Below, piece by piece: positions 37,301 to 45,916 of a DNA stretch of 64,000 nucleotides. The DNA is from Gammaproteobacteria bacterium (GTDB lineage: Bacteria; Pseudomonadota; Gammaproteobacteria; Eutrophobiales; Eutrophobiaceae): NCBI GenBank assembly GCA_028279365.1, contig JANQNX010000003.1, positions 1 through 64,000 on the forward strand, written 5' to 3'. Position 1 is the first letter of the stretch; the number at the start of each line of letters is the position of its first letter. The notes under the pieces were generated by a model. It ran no database searches. It was not told where the DNA came from and saw nothing but the letters and a program-made list of their open reading frames with translations. The position numbers and the translations under genes are program-made.

Positions 37301-39389
37301 CAATGATATCGTTGAGGTCGACATACCATAATTCAGAATATTGACATCTTGTTCCGTCAGACACTGACGTCGCAGCTACCTGCGACATTGTCAAATTGCC
37401 AAAGGTAACACTTGAAACACTTATCCCGCCACATGCTGCATCGACTCTATAAGTCACTCCAACGATCAATTTTGTATTAAAGGTTGTTGATGTAGAAAAA
37501 GTATGCGTCCAGTTAAGCGTCGTACTATTACTAACAGATGCACTTGCAACTGCGTCAAAAGTTGCTGTTGAACTTCCATCCACTGGCGCTATCGATACAA
37601 CTGCTTGAGCATTTCTGCGTGTTGCATTTGAATGTGTCTGTGTCATGGAATCTGAAGCAGCACTAACTTGTTTAGTGCTCATCGCACCCGTTGCTCCATT
37701 ACCATTGCCAGCAAGCTCATTATCCCAACGCTCGATCTGACCTGCACCCGGAGTATATGTATTATCGCCACGAGGCTTGCCAACAATATCTATCAACAAG
37801 GCATTATTTGTTAACGTGGGTCCAATATTTGTCGTAATAGCAGCACTGTCCCCACCATTTACATTCGTCGCGGAAAGTTCGGGCGTACCTAATGCTGCAT
37901 CAGTGACACTTATTGAGCCTGCAAGAATACGCCTTGGTGCAGCCGAAAACGTTACTGTGATGCCGCTACTGATGACCGTAGGTGTTAATGCAACTATCTG
38001 TGCCACACCAGTATCTGCATTTGCTCCTACCGTTGCTGTGATATTTCCGGTTGCCCCTGCAGTCGCTTGTATGACATCAAACATACCCAATGAAATACCA
38101 TCAGCGGGCAATGTCCCTGCTGAAGTAATATCGACCTGCTCAGTCATACCTGCAGGTGAAACGGGTGGAGTCCATGCCTCAGATGAACTAAAGCTATGAA
38201 TACTCACCACCATAGTATTCGCAACCGTTGTATTTATACTATTTGCCTGGTGACTAAGGCTCGATGCAGTCGTATTACCACCCGAGGCATCAATCGGGCT
38301 AGCCGTATCAACACCACGATAAGTAATAATCCCGCCAGCAGTACCTGATATTGCACCACCTGAAAACGTCCAGGTATATGAGGCAGGTTCAGAAGATGTC
38401 GCAATACGATAATATACGGCCTGGGAATTACTCGTTGCTGCTGCCTGATCAACCCGATTAATTAATGTCCAACCAGCCGGCGCCGCAATACCTGTCGTAG
38501 ATGGTCCAACAGCAATCGCTGCCAACATGACATCATCTGTTGTTGTCCCTGCAGGCACATTAATAGTAACAGCCTCAGTCGTTGGATCGGGTGTAAGTGC
38601 GAATAACACCCCAATACTTTCATCTGTTCCGAGCGTTTGCGCCCAGGTAAACGGACCTTTTGCACCCGCTGTTGTTTCTTGCCGATAACTTAAAGAGATA
38701 GCACTATCTCTACCTGTGTTTGAGGGAGAATCAAATGACTCGGTAAAACTATCTGCAGTAGTCACAGTCGCATTATCATTAATGAACGTGACTGCGATGG
38801 ACATCGCATTTGCAGTCGTCGTGGTCTCGGTACCGGTTGTTACATTTGCCGTATTTTGTGTGCTTGAATTTCCGGCAACGATGGGATCGGTTTCAAATGG
38901 TGATGCCGTATCAACACCAGTAAAACGAGAGACTTGCCCAATGAGGGAGCGACAGTTTCCCGTTCCGCCAGAGGTCATTGTGGCTGTGTCGGTAGCGGTG
39001 TTATCTGCGATACGATAAAAAATATATGCTTCTAAATCCTGATTGCCACCAACACCATGGTTCTCTGTATAGTAGAGCGTCCAACCTGCTGGCATGGTGA
39101 CAGTGGCATTGGTTTCCCTTACAGTAGCGACAGCAATTAATAAATCACCAACACTGCCCGCAGGCGTTGAAGGCGTAATATTGCCGCAATTATTTCTGGT
39201 CGCTAATGTGCCTGCGCCAACATGTGAAGGATTACCCGCTACCGTTGCGCCACTTTGCTCTGATGCAACGGCCGATATCGCTGCTAGTGAAAAAGAAGAA
39301 TAAAAAATAGATAGGCAGATAGAGAAACAAAGCGAAATTCTGCTTGGTATATCATTTCTTTTTTTAAAAAATAAACTATCTGAAATCAT
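34338..39389 (-). CDS. mshQ: Giant exported MshQ-like protein (DUF6701)
   Basis: 1683 residues with a signal peptide (SLCFSICLSIFYSSFSLAA). The C-terminal part (about 1100-1683) has MshQ/DUF6701 hallmarks: RFYPDRFNV, ELRWGRMVLSNGFGSELLPV, IPIRAEYFTTGGFIINTADT, then SAQDWLRYDWDDADMMGDGP and VTWGIFSGPDEIIYIREPW. The N-terminal half is unusual: two copies of a 200-residue beta domain (about 55-268 and 270-470), a diverged third, and four shorter repeats (about 705-935). Ser/Thr/Asn-rich and almost Lys-free in long stretches, as in adhesins. It is probably surface- or pilus-associated. It precedes mshI rather than following mshP, the classical order. ATG start; only a weak purine-rich ribosome-binding site. 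Confidence 0.85.
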   Translation of the reverse strand: MISDSLFFKKRNDIPSRISLCFSICLSIFYSSFSLAAISAVASEQSGATVAGNPSHVGAGTLATRNNCGNITPSTPAGSVGDLLIAVATVRETNATVTMPAGWTLYYTENHGVGGNQDLEAYIFYRIADNTATDTATMTSGGTGNCRSLIGQVSRFTGVDTASPFETDPIVAGNSSTQNTANVTTGTETTTTANAMSIAVTFINDNATVTTADSFTESFDSPSNTGRDSAISLSYRQETTAGAKGPFTWAQTLGTDESIGVLFALTPDPTTEAVTINVPAGTTTDDVMLAAIAVGPSTTGIAAPAGWTLINRVDQAAATSNSQAVYYRIATSSEPASYTWTFSGGAISGTAGGIITYRGVDTASPIDASGGNTTASSLSHQANSINTTVANTMVVSIHSFSSSEAWTPPVSPAGMTEQVDITSAGTLPADGISLGMFDVIQATAGATGNITATVGANADTGVAQIVALTPTVISSGITVTFSAAPRRILAGSISVTDAALGTPELSATNVNGGDSAAITTNIGPTLTNNALLIDIVGKPRGDNTYTPGAGQIERWDNELAGNGNGATGAMSTKQVSAASDSMTQTHSNATRRNAQAVVSIAPVDGSSTATFDAVASASVSNSTTLNWTHTFSTSTTFNTKLIVGVTYRVDAACGGISVSSVTFGNLTMSQVAATSVSDGTRCQYSELWYVDLNDIIVSTNNNSTLGGQAIDQDEAVEYNVISDTGTLFFDDATFANNETLDAIHVFNTGNLAISTNGNANIDGNVITDGDIIIVAPTATTGVYSFVGTLFDESNFVGNEDVNAVYVRDNGNIILSTDSPAGLPQCGGGTLNFSDDDLVEWDITNTCATMFLDESTTGNLIPNAGGDEDIVGVHLLNDNDDLILFSLAANNTILTTAVLDGDVVLYDRANSTASIYFSESNFTSGGEDIDALTLTTAPFTPPLVDHYAISYPLGTPGVTCEALAVRITAHGDASDHANIVAPSNTTTITLSESPAADGWALRAGGGTFIPPNQYTFDGVETFVDFWLTETTATTVPHIDIDVTDGTSTDLDGVFEDDNIEFADAVFRFFADGTGEGIGTQIAGKESDINPDMQTIQLRSVITNSTTMACETRITGSTAIDMAYKCNNPTTCETSATATRVQIENSAASTFDITPGNDNAATVDAVTGNYDSVTLDFGVTGTATLSFDFNDAGQIQLFARQTLAAVDPDPVITVFGASNSFVVRPAGLCVESTDTNSDCASGDGTCSAFRKAGSVDTENFFNLTVRGVTWETTGETDSDFCSGTNATTPNFQLNSIALSHSKIAPVGGTSQTGSLSVSSLDILAAADGAHTEANQAISEVGVFTITATPPAYLGETIAASTSANIGRFYPDRFNVTMQNTPAFADSCSGFTYIDQPFYYGVAPVLQIEALNSNGITTNNYGGSFWKLTSSTLPRSYIDGSAVAPNATFFSTIAGAVTLAGETDFDGIGTLALDAGTSADAFMYQKGLEEAAFNADVDATFQAAGFQDTDHTAMNPVCYDSTNDGTCNGFTYVMIQGTELRWGRMVLSNGFGSELLPVEIPIRAEYFTTGGFIINTADTCTTYDSANISFSNENGVTNGANLVASDSGTLVNGVDNDANPLLISNSLTEVGSVDVTLNISAQDWLRYDWDDADMMGDGPYDDDPSSRVTWGIFSGPDEIIYIREPW
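36584..37250 (-). repeat. Four protein-level repeats in MshQ
   Basis: Residues about 713-935 contain four units of 40-65 residues. Each opens with an acidic D-x-D turn (DQDEAVEYN, TDGDIIIV, SDDDLVEW, DGDVVLYD), continues with FFDDATF / LFDESNF / MFLDEST / YFSESNF and closes with NETLDAIHV / NEDVNAVYV / DEDIVGVHL / GEDIDALTL. The order of strands recalls propeller or solenoid blades; the fold is inference. Confidence 0.7.
37979..39239 (-). repeat. Tandem duplicated beta domain in MshQ
   Basis: Two protein domains share an aligned set of anchors: PAGSVGDLLIAVATV / PAGTTTDDVMLAAIAV, then PAGWTLYYTE / PAGWTLINRV, YIFYRIA / AVYYRIA, and FTGVDTASPF / YRGVDTASPI, ending ALTP in each. Boundaries are about residues 50-268 and 270-470. 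A third, shortened copy may follow (about 490-600). Confidence 0.75.
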
Positions 39390-39441
39390 AATAATGATTC
39401 TCTTTGATAGAGTATAAGTGAATATCTATCTATTACGTCTT

Positions 39442-39447
39442 ATTATA
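39442..39447 (-). promoter_or_regulatory. Possible -10 box upstream of mshQ
   Basis: A perfect TATAAT occurs on the minus strand about 55 nt before the mshQ start, in a 112-bp gap after gpsA. No good -35 box is found 16-18 nt upstream of it, so the assignment is weak. Confidence 0.25.
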
Positions 39448-39501
39448 ATGACGATTTGAACACAAATTCAGGGCAGTGTGGAGATTTGACTAAGTTAATT
39501 T

Positions 39502-40503
39502 CTAACTTAACTCAGAACGAGGTTCGCGAGTTAGTAAAGCATGTACCGCTTGTTTAGGGACAATATCACCATTTAATACTCCAATCACCTGATCCGTTAT
39601 CGGCATTTCGATATGATATTTTGCAGCCAATGCGCCGACTTCATAAGCGGTTTTAATACCTTCGATTGCCTGACCAATCTTGTCACTGGCTTGTTGTACC
39701 GATAATCCTTCGGCAAGAAAGAGACCTAGACGTCTATTACGTGATTGGTCATCGGTACAGGTTAGAATCAAATCACCTAATCCCGATAAACCCATAAACG
39801 ATTCCTGTCGCCCGCCCATTGCCAGACCTAACTGAGTGATCTCGTTTAAGCCACGTGTGATCAATGCAGAACGCGTATTAGCACCAAACCCGAGTCCATC
39901 AGCAATGCCAGCGGCAATCGCCATGACATTTTTTACTGCGCCCCCCACCTGCACACCGATAATGTCATCATGACTATAGATACGGAAAAAATCATTATGA
40001 AAATAATCCGCAAACTGTTGCGCATGAGCCATATCTTTTGAAGCTATCGTAACGGCTGTCGGGATGTCGCCCTTTGCCACTTCCTTGGCAAACGATGGGC
40101 CTGATAAAACACCAACAACAGCGTGAGTTAAGACTTGTTCAACAACCCGATGATTGAGTTCCTGCGTGCCGGGTTCGAAACCTTTACAAGCCAGACAAAC
40201 TGGTTGGTTGTTGTAGTTTGGTAATAGTTCAAGACAGCTACGTAAGGCATGGCAGGGCACTGCCATTAAATATAGATCAATCTCAGGACTAACATCATCA
40301 ATGGCAGCAATAACATGAAGATTTTCAGGAAATAGCACCCCGGGAATAAAACGCGAATTCATTCCCTCATTTTGTATATTGGAAATTAATTCTGTATTGA
40401 TATCCCATAACAACACATTGTATTGATTTCGCGCCAGCACCAGCGCCAGCGCGGTACCCCAGGAACCGGCACCCAACACCATCACTGTTTTTTTATTCGA
40501 CAT
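39502..40503 (-). CDS. gpsA: Glycerol-3-phosphate dehydrogenase [NAD(P)+]
   Basis: Reduces dihydroxyacetone phosphate to sn-glycerol 3-phosphate for phospholipid synthesis. The N-terminal Rossmann motif VLGAGSWGTALALVLARN is followed by SGPSFAKEVAKGDIPTAV, the catalytic lysine region GGAVKNVMAIAAGIADGL and FMGLSGLGDLILTCT. I use the ATG at 40503 (MSNKKTVMVLGAG), which gives 333 residues and a 4-nt gap to secB; the 35-codon extension of the frame overlaps secB and is not family-like. secB-gpsA adjacency is common in gammaproteobacteria. Confidence 0.97.
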   Translation of the reverse strand: MSNKKTVMVLGAGSWGTALALVLARNQYNVLLWDINTELISNIQNEGMNSRFIPGVLFPENLHVIAAIDDVSPEIDLYLMAVPCHALRSCLELLPNYNNQPVCLACKGFEPGTQELNHRVVEQVLTHAVVGVLSGPSFAKEVAKGDIPTAVTIASKDMAHAQQFADYFHNDFFRIYSHDDIIGVQVGGAVKNVMAIAAGIADGLGFGANTRSALITRGLNEITQLGLAMGGRQESFMGLSGLGDLILTCTDDQSRNRRLGLFLAEGLSVQQASDKIGQAIEGIKTAYEVGALAAKYHIEMPITDQVIGVLNGDIVPKQAVHALLTREPRSELS

Positions 40504-40507
40504 GGAT

Positions 40508-40981
40508 TCAGTGTGTAGTTTTATTCTCGGCCTGTTCTGCTGCCTGTTGTTGCGCATAAAGCGCATCGAAATTAACCGGGGATAGTAATAATTGTGGAAA
40601 GCCACCACGGGTCACAATATCGGCCACCGCTTCGCGCGCAAACGGGAACAGAATATTCGGACAGGCCGTTGCCAACATGCGATTAATCAATTCCTGCGGA
40701 ATATTCTTGATATAAAATATACCCGCCTGATTCACCTCTGCAAGATACGCCACCTTGTCAGCGACTTTGACAGTCAGCGTAATAGATAACACGACATCAA
40801 ATAAATCCTGTTCCACCGGCTTGGCTTCATTGGTCATGTGCAAATCGACAACCGGTTTCCACTCTTCTTTAAATATTAATGGTGAATTAGGCGTCTCGAA
40901 TGATACGTCCTTAATGTAAACTTTCTGAATCGCAAACTGCGCATCGTCGGGTAGCTGCGGTATTTTTTCCTGTTCTGCCAT
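40508..40981 (-). CDS. secB: Protein-export chaperone SecB
   Basis: 157-residue tetrameric chaperone that delivers precursors to SecA. Characteristic strings: QKVYIKDVSFETPNSPLIF, FDVVLSITLTVKV, AYLAEVNQAGIFYI, the LATACPNILFPFAREAVADI segment and GGFPQLLLSPVNFDALYAQQ. The length is normal. Lies 32 nt after the rhodanese gene and 4 nt before gpsA. Confidence 0.98.
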   Translation of the reverse strand: MAEQEKIPQLPDDAQFAIQKVYIKDVSFETPNSPLIFKEEWKPVVDLHMTNEAKPVEQDLFDVVLSITLTVKVADKVAYLAEVNQAGIFYIKNIPQELINRMLATACPNILFPFAREAVADIVTRGGFPQLLLSPVNFDALYAQQQAAEQAENKTTH

Positions 40982-41013
40982 ATTGATACCTGATCAGATT
41001 GGAATGAATGAAA

Positions 41014-41445
41014 TTATGCTTTGCCTTTGGTCAAAGGCAGGCTGGCATTTTGCCAAGCTAGAAGACCGCCCTTTAACGCGTAGACTTTGGGATAACCCTC
41101 ATTCATCAACTTTCTCGCTTCCTTGGGTGATAATGAACCACTATGACAAACCAGAACCACACCGGCGTCTTTAAATTTTTTCAATTTATCCAGCTGCTCG
41201 CCAAGTTGATCAATATGTATATTGATAGAGTCTATAATGTGTCCTTTATTGAAATCACCCTCGCTACGAATATCGACCACTTTTGCATCTTCGTGATTAA
41301 TCAGGCGTGTCACCTCTGCAGGGCTGATCATCTTTACACCGCTTAGAATATCGCCAAACAGGTTCCACATTAACAAGGTTAAAATCGCAATCAGTAATGA
41401 GAACAAAAACACATGATTGGCAACAAATTCAGGGATACGCTCCAT
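41014..41445 (-). CDS. yibN: Membrane-anchored rhodanese-like protein (YibN type)
   Basis: 143 residues: one N-terminal membrane helix (about 12-32, FLFSLLIAILTLLMWNLFG) and a rhodanese domain (about 38-138) with VVDIRSEGDFNKGHIIDSIN and the catalytic cysteine in VLVCHSGSLSPKEARKL. The active cysteine suggests sulfur transfer or thiol chemistry at the inner membrane; the substrate is unknown. Its place beside secB and gpmI matches yibN in E. coli. Confidence 0.9.
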   Translation of the reverse strand: MERIPEFVANHVFLFSLLIAILTLLMWNLFGDILSGVKMISPAEVTRLINHEDAKVVDIRSEGDFNKGHIIDSINIHIDQLGEQLDKLKKFKDAGVVLVCHSGSLSPKEARKLMNEGYPKVYALKGGLLAWQNASLPLTKGKA

Positions 41446-41714
41446 AGGGCTTTCAAATTCCGGTGCTGGTTAATTTGGCTGGCATCATACGTTATATCGC
41501 TTGCTGAAAAAACTCCGTGACCGATTAAAAAACAGTGACATCAACAACGTGAAGAGGGAAACAATTTCATGATACTATTCGCGCAGCTAAAATGTGGGTC
41601 ACAAAGACAAAATTACCCGATTTCATCTCGGTAGAGATAACGCTTACATGATTTTCTTCAACCTAATTTGAATTTTTCCATCGATATTCCTCTTTAAACA
41701 AGCAACAACGACTA

Positions 41715-43304
41715 ATGCAAGTGGCACACAAACCTACAACCCTGATCATCCTTGATGGCTGGGGCCATACTGATAACACGGTATACAACGCCATTTATAC
41801 TGCCAATAAACCGGTCTGGGACAAACTCTGGGGGGAGTATCCGCACACGCTCATCAGCGCCTCAGGCATTGACGTTGGCTTACCTGCTTCTCAAATGGGG
41901 AATTCCGAGGTCGGACACATGAACCTGGGATCCGGTCGCGTTGTTGATCAGGAATTTACCCGCATCACACATGCTATCCGGGACGGCAGTTTTTTTGAAA
42001 ACGAAGCGTTGACCCGCTCATTCAAACAAGCTGTGGAAAATGACCGGGCCATTCATATATTAGGCTTACTCTCACCAGGTGGGGTTCATTGTCATGAAGA
42101 TCATATCATGGCGCTGATGGAACTCGCAGCTCAAAGCGGAATAAAAAAACTCTACCTGCACGCCTTCCTTGATGGTCGGGATACACCGCCTAAATCAGCA
42201 ATGGAATCATTACACAATGCTTATATAAAAATGCAGGAGTTAGGCGTAGGCAAATTCGCGTCATTGATAGGCCGGTTTTATGCGATGGATCGAAATAAGC
42301 GCTGGGATAGAACCGAGCTCGCCTATGACTTGATCAGTCAAGGTATAGCAAAATATACCTGTAATGATCCATTCATTGGTCTGGATATGGCCTATGATCG
42401 CGGTGAAACCGATGAATTCGTCGAACCTATTTCGATTACGCCTGATAATGAAGCACCGGCAAAAATCGAGGATGGCGATGTCATGGTATTCGCGAACTAT
42501 CGTGCTGACCGGGCGCGACAACTGGCGCGGGCTTTTACCAAACCGGCATTTCAGGCATTTAATCGTAAACATTTTCCGAAGCTGGCTGCGTTTGTTAGTT
42601 TGACTTCATATAAAGCCAACTACGAATTTCCGGTCGCGTTTCCACCGATGAAACTAAAAAACGTAATGGGTGAGTATCTTTCCGGGCATGGCTTGAAGCA
42701 GCTACGCATTGCCGAGACAGAAAAATACGCACATGTCACTTTCTTCTTCAACGGCGGTGAAGAACGCGTGTTTGAAGGCGAAGATCGCATACTGGTGCCA
42801 TCGCCACATGTTAAAACCTACGACCTGAAACCGGAGATGAGCGCGGCTGAAGTGACTGAGAAACTGACCGCAGCTATCCTCAACCGGCAATATGACTTTA
42901 TTGTCTGTAACTTTGCGAATCCCGATATGGTTGGCCATACCGGTAATTTCAAAGCGGCGGTCGCCGCAATCGAAACGGTTGATCATTGTTTGGGCCAGAT
43001 CGTCGATTGCTCACAACAAGTTGGTGGAGAAATACTCATCACCGCTGACCATGGTAACGCTGAACAGCTTCGCACCTACACCACTGAAAAAATAAAATCG
43101 CAACCGCATACCGCGCATACCAGTAATCTGGTACCTCTGGTGTATGTCGGCCGACCAGCCAAATTCAAGCCCAGGACAGGCTCATTGTCAGACATTGCAC
43201 CAACGCTATTATCAATTATGGGTATTCCACAGCCCCAGGAAATGACCGGACACTCACTGATCACACTAAAAAATCAAGAAGCCCCAGCGGTGGTTGGAAA
43301 ATAA
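41715..43304 (+). CDS. gpmI: 2,3-bisphosphoglycerate-independent phosphoglycerate mutase
   Basis: Interconverts 3- and 2-phosphoglycerate in glycolysis using two manganese ions. LIILDGWGH (metal-binding Asp), the phosphoserine motif SQMGNSEVGHMNLGSGRVV, HAFLDGRDTPPKSA, RADRARQLARAF and the second metal site ITADHGNAEQ are present. 529 residues, close to the family norm. The 269-bp gap to yibN should hold promoters of both divergent genes; no consensus pair stands out. The stop overlaps the envC start (TAATG). Confidence 0.97.
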   Translation: MQVAHKPTTLIILDGWGHTDNTVYNAIYTANKPVWDKLWGEYPHTLISASGIDVGLPASQMGNSEVGHMNLGSGRVVDQEFTRITHAIRDGSFFENEALTRSFKQAVENDRAIHILGLLSPGGVHCHEDHIMALMELAAQSGIKKLYLHAFLDGRDTPPKSAMESLHNAYIKMQELGVGKFASLIGRFYAMDRNKRWDRTELAYDLISQGIAKYTCNDPFIGLDMAYDRGETDEFVEPISITPDNEAPAKIEDGDVMVFANYRADRARQLARAFTKPAFQAFNRKHFPKLAAFVSLTSYKANYEFPVAFPPMKLKNVMGEYLSGHGLKQLRIAETEKYAHVTFFFNGGEERVFEGEDRILVPSPHVKTYDLKPEMSAAEVTEKLTAAILNRQYDFIVCNFANPDMVGHTGNFKAAVAAIETVDHCLGQIVDCSQQVGGEILITADHGNAEQLRTYTTEKIKSQPHTAHTSNLVPLVYVGRPAKFKPRTGSLSDIAPTLLSIMGIPQPQEMTGHSLITLKNQEAPAVVGK

Positions 43305-44467
43305 TGATGCTGGGCAAGGCGATACCAACATTACTTGCCTGTTTGTTAATCTCGGTTTTCATAGCGCCAGTCTGCTATGCAGAAACCGATGAGCAAGCTG
43401 CCCAGACGTCTGAGCTTGAGAACATTCGCGTTCGTATCAAAGATGTGGAAACCCGGATAAAAGGTGCAAAGGACGAATCCGATAAACTGCGCAAAGAGTT
43501 ACGCGATAATGAGATCAGTACCGCACAGGCATTAACCAGACTGCATGACATCAAGCTCAGCATCTCCAAGAAAAAAACCGAGCTGGAAGATCTCCAATTT
43601 GAACAATATGAACATGAACAATCATTGAATCAGGAAAAACAACAGTTGGTTCAACAGATCCGCGCGGCGTATCAAGTCGGCAGAAATGATTACGTCAAAT
43701 TACTCTTAAACCAGGAAGACCCGTCACGCGTCGGTCGAGCCTTGGCCTACTACGATTATCACAACCGTGTTCGTACCGAACGTATTGTTCAGGTCAAACA
43801 AACACTGTCTGATATCAGCAAAATAAAAACCGAGATTGAATCGGAAACCCAACGTCTCGAGACATTCAAAAGCGAACATGAGGCCAAACTCAGTGAATTC
43901 CATCGTTACCGTGCATCACGAAGAGACATTATCGCCAGATTACAAAGCTATATAGAAGAACAAGACGTTGAGCTTCACACCTTGCAGGAAAACGAACGCA
44001 AGCTGGGCGAACTGTTGTCTGATTTGAAAGAAGAAAAAGCGGTAACAGTCGAAATGTTTGAAGATATGCCGCCATTCGATACATTACGCGGCGGTCTGAA
44101 ATGGCCTGTCGCGGGAAAACTGATACAGCGCTTTGGTTCAACAAAAAAAGGTGGCAACCTGAAATGGCAGGGAGTATTAATTGACGCCGAATCAGGCACA
44201 TCTGTTAATGCTATCAGCACAGGGAAAGTCGTGTTTGCCGACTGGTTTCGTAATCTTGGACTATTAATCATCCTCGATCACGGTGATGGTTACATGAGCC
44301 TTTACGGGCATAATCAGAACCTGTTAAAAAATACTGGCGATTGGGTACTGGCCGGCGAGAAAATTGCTACCGTTGGTGACAGCGGTGGGCAAAGTGATAC
44401 CGCACTCTATTTTGAAATACGCAAAGGCGCGGAACCGCTCAACCCGTCAAAATGGTGTAGAGGCTAA
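43304..44467 (+). CDS. envC: Murein hydrolase activator EnvC
   Basis: 387 residues: signal peptide (LLACLLISVFIAPVCYAE), two long periplasmic coiled-coil segments (about 30-115 and 150-245) and a C-terminal LytM/M23 domain (about 265-385). The LytM zinc ligands are not conserved: the first-motif His is replaced (WQGVLIDA) and the last motif reads LYFEIR instead of LHFEIR, as in E. coli EnvC, which activates amidases AmiA/AmiB at the septum instead of cutting itself. gpmI-envC-ctpA-yibQ is a conserved block. Confidence 0.93.
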   Translation: MMLGKAIPTLLACLLISVFIAPVCYAETDEQAAQTSELENIRVRIKDVETRIKGAKDESDKLRKELRDNEISTAQALTRLHDIKLSISKKKTELEDLQFEQYEHEQSLNQEKQQLVQQIRAAYQVGRNDYVKLLLNQEDPSRVGRALAYYDYHNRVRTERIVQVKQTLSDISKIKTEIESETQRLETFKSEHEAKLSEFHRYRASRRDIIARLQSYIEEQDVELHTLQENERKLGELLSDLKEEKAVTVEMFEDMPPFDTLRGGLKWPVAGKLIQRFGSTKKGGNLKWQGVLIDAESGTSVNAISTGKVVFADWFRNLGLLIILDHGDGYMSLYGHNQNLLKNTGDWVLAGEKIATVGDSGGQSDTALYFEIRKGAEPLNPSKWCRG

Positions 44468-44480
44468 CACCTTGCTTTGC

Positions 44481-44510
44481 TTGTCATGAACATACTCAGA
44501 AAGGTATGCT
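44481..44510 (+). promoter_or_regulatory. Possible sigma-70 promoter of ctpA
   Basis: TTGTCA (44481-44486) and TATGCT (44505-44510) are separated by 18 nt in the 122-bp gap before ctpA. This would leave a leader of about 70 nt. A CGGAG ribosome-binding site follows just before the ctpA ATG. Confidence 0.4.
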
Positions 44511-44589
44511 AGTCATCATGTATCAAGGAACCCGTGCGTAATCATACAGTCTAGATTTACTGCGCCTTCCATGCTTATCGGAGCAATCA

Positions 44590-45909
44590 ATGTTTAAAAC
44601 TAAAATTATCATATCTTCATTTATTCTTTTGCTGGCTGGTTTGAATCTGTCATACGCCAACACTGAGTCTGAATCAGACAAAAATCCATTACCCTTAGAC
44701 GAATTGCGCACCTTCACTGAAGTCTTTGCCAAGGTAAAAAATGACTATGTTGAAAGTGTCAACGACCGTGAATTACTGGAAAATGCCATTCGCGGTATGC
44801 TCGAAGGATTGGACCCACACTCCGCCTACTTAGACAAAGAAGACTACAGAGACTTGCAGGAAGGTACGACCGGTGAATTCGGTGGTTTGGGTATTGAAGT
44901 GGGTATGGAAGATGGGTTTGTGAAAGTCATTTCACCGATTGATGATACACCGGCATCTCGCGCTGGCATTATGGCCGGTGACGTGATTATTCGACTGGGC
45001 GACAAATCCGTTAAAGGCATGAGCCTGAATGAAGCCGTGACCTTAATGCGCGGCAAACCCGGCAGCGATATTATTCTGACCATTGTGCGCGAAGGTGAGG
45101 AAAAACCACTCAAGTTAACCGTTACCCGAGACATTATTACTGTCAAAAGCGTTAGAGGCAGAATCCTGGAACCCGGTTTTGGCTACGCGAGAATCTCTAA
45201 CTTCCAGTCCCACACAGCAGAAGACCTGCGTAAAGCCATCGAAAAATTAAAAAAAGAAAATGAAGAAGAACTGACCGGATTGATCCTGGATTTGCGTAAC
45301 AACCCGGGCGGTATATTGAATGCTGCGGTCGGTGTGTCAGATTTATTTCTGGATAGCGGTTTGATTGTTTACACCGAGGGACGTATCAAAGACTCAAAAC
45401 TGAAATTCACTGCCAAACCATCAGACATACTTCGCGAGGCACCGATTATTGTATTGGTAAATGGCGGTTCTGCTTCTGCTTCCGAGATTGTTGCCGGTGC
45501 ACTACAGGATCATGAGCGCGCGATTATTATGGGCGAACAAACCTTTGGCAAAGGATCAGTACAAACCATTTTACCCATGAATGATGAAGCGGCATTAAAA
45601 TTAACCACCGCTCGTTACTACACACCCTCTGGGCGTTCGATCCAAGCCTCAGGGATCAAACCTGATATCATTATTGAAAATGTTCGCTTTCAAAGTAAGG
45701 TTGATACCAAGACAGGTATTGTCAAGGAATCCGATCTCAGCGGTCATCTGGATAATGGACAAAAGCAACAGGATAAAAAGTCATCATCAAAAAACGATAA
45801 GAAAAAAGATGACGATGAAGAGCCATCCCTGGTTGAAACGGACTATCAACTTTATGAGGCGTTAAACGTATTGAAAGGCTTGGCCATACATATGAAAAAA
45901 GTCGGTTAA
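44590..45909 (+). CDS. ctpA: Carboxy-terminal processing protease (S41)
   Basis: 439-residue periplasmic tail-specific protease. After the signal peptide (IISSFILLLAGLNLSYA) come an N-terminal helical part, a PDZ domain (about 95-180, FGGLGIEVGMEDGFVKV and PASRAGIMAGDVIIRLGDKS) and the S41 domain with LDLRNNPGGILNAAV, the catalytic serine in NGGSASASEIVAGALQDH and the lysine in GEQTFGKGSVQT. A lysine/aspartate-rich linker precedes a final helix. It likely trims envelope proteins or cell-wall hydrolases; encoded beside EnvC. Confidence 0.95.
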   Translation: MFKTKIIISSFILLLAGLNLSYANTESESDKNPLPLDELRTFTEVFAKVKNDYVESVNDRELLENAIRGMLEGLDPHSAYLDKEDYRDLQEGTTGEFGGLGIEVGMEDGFVKVISPIDDTPASRAGIMAGDVIIRLGDKSVKGMSLNEAVTLMRGKPGSDIILTIVREGEEKPLKLTVTRDIITVKSVRGRILEPGFGYARISNFQSHTAEDLRKAIEKLKKENEEELTGLILDLRNNPGGILNAAVGVSDLFLDSGLIVYTEGRIKDSKLKFTAKPSDILREAPIIVLVNGGSASASEIVAGALQDHERAIIMGEQTFGKGSVQTILPMNDEAALKLTTARYYTPSGRSIQASGIKPDIIIENVRFQSKVDTKTGIVKESDLSGHLDNGQKQQDKKSSSKNDKKKDDDEEPSLVETDYQLYEALNVLKGLAIHMKKVG

Positions 45910-45916
45910 TACCAAT

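Noticed and set aside
39491-39509. Inverted repeat TAAGTTA/TAACTTA at the end of gpsA as a terminator
   Set aside because: Stem is AT-only and no T-run follows in the gpsA direction.
40504-40608. 35-codon N-terminal extension of gpsA
   Set aside because: It lies inside secB and does not resemble GpsA; the ATG at 40503 gives the proper Rossmann start.
43304-44467. EnvC as an active M23 metallopeptidase
   Set aside because: Zinc-ligand histidines are replaced in the first and last motifs, so an activator role is more likely.
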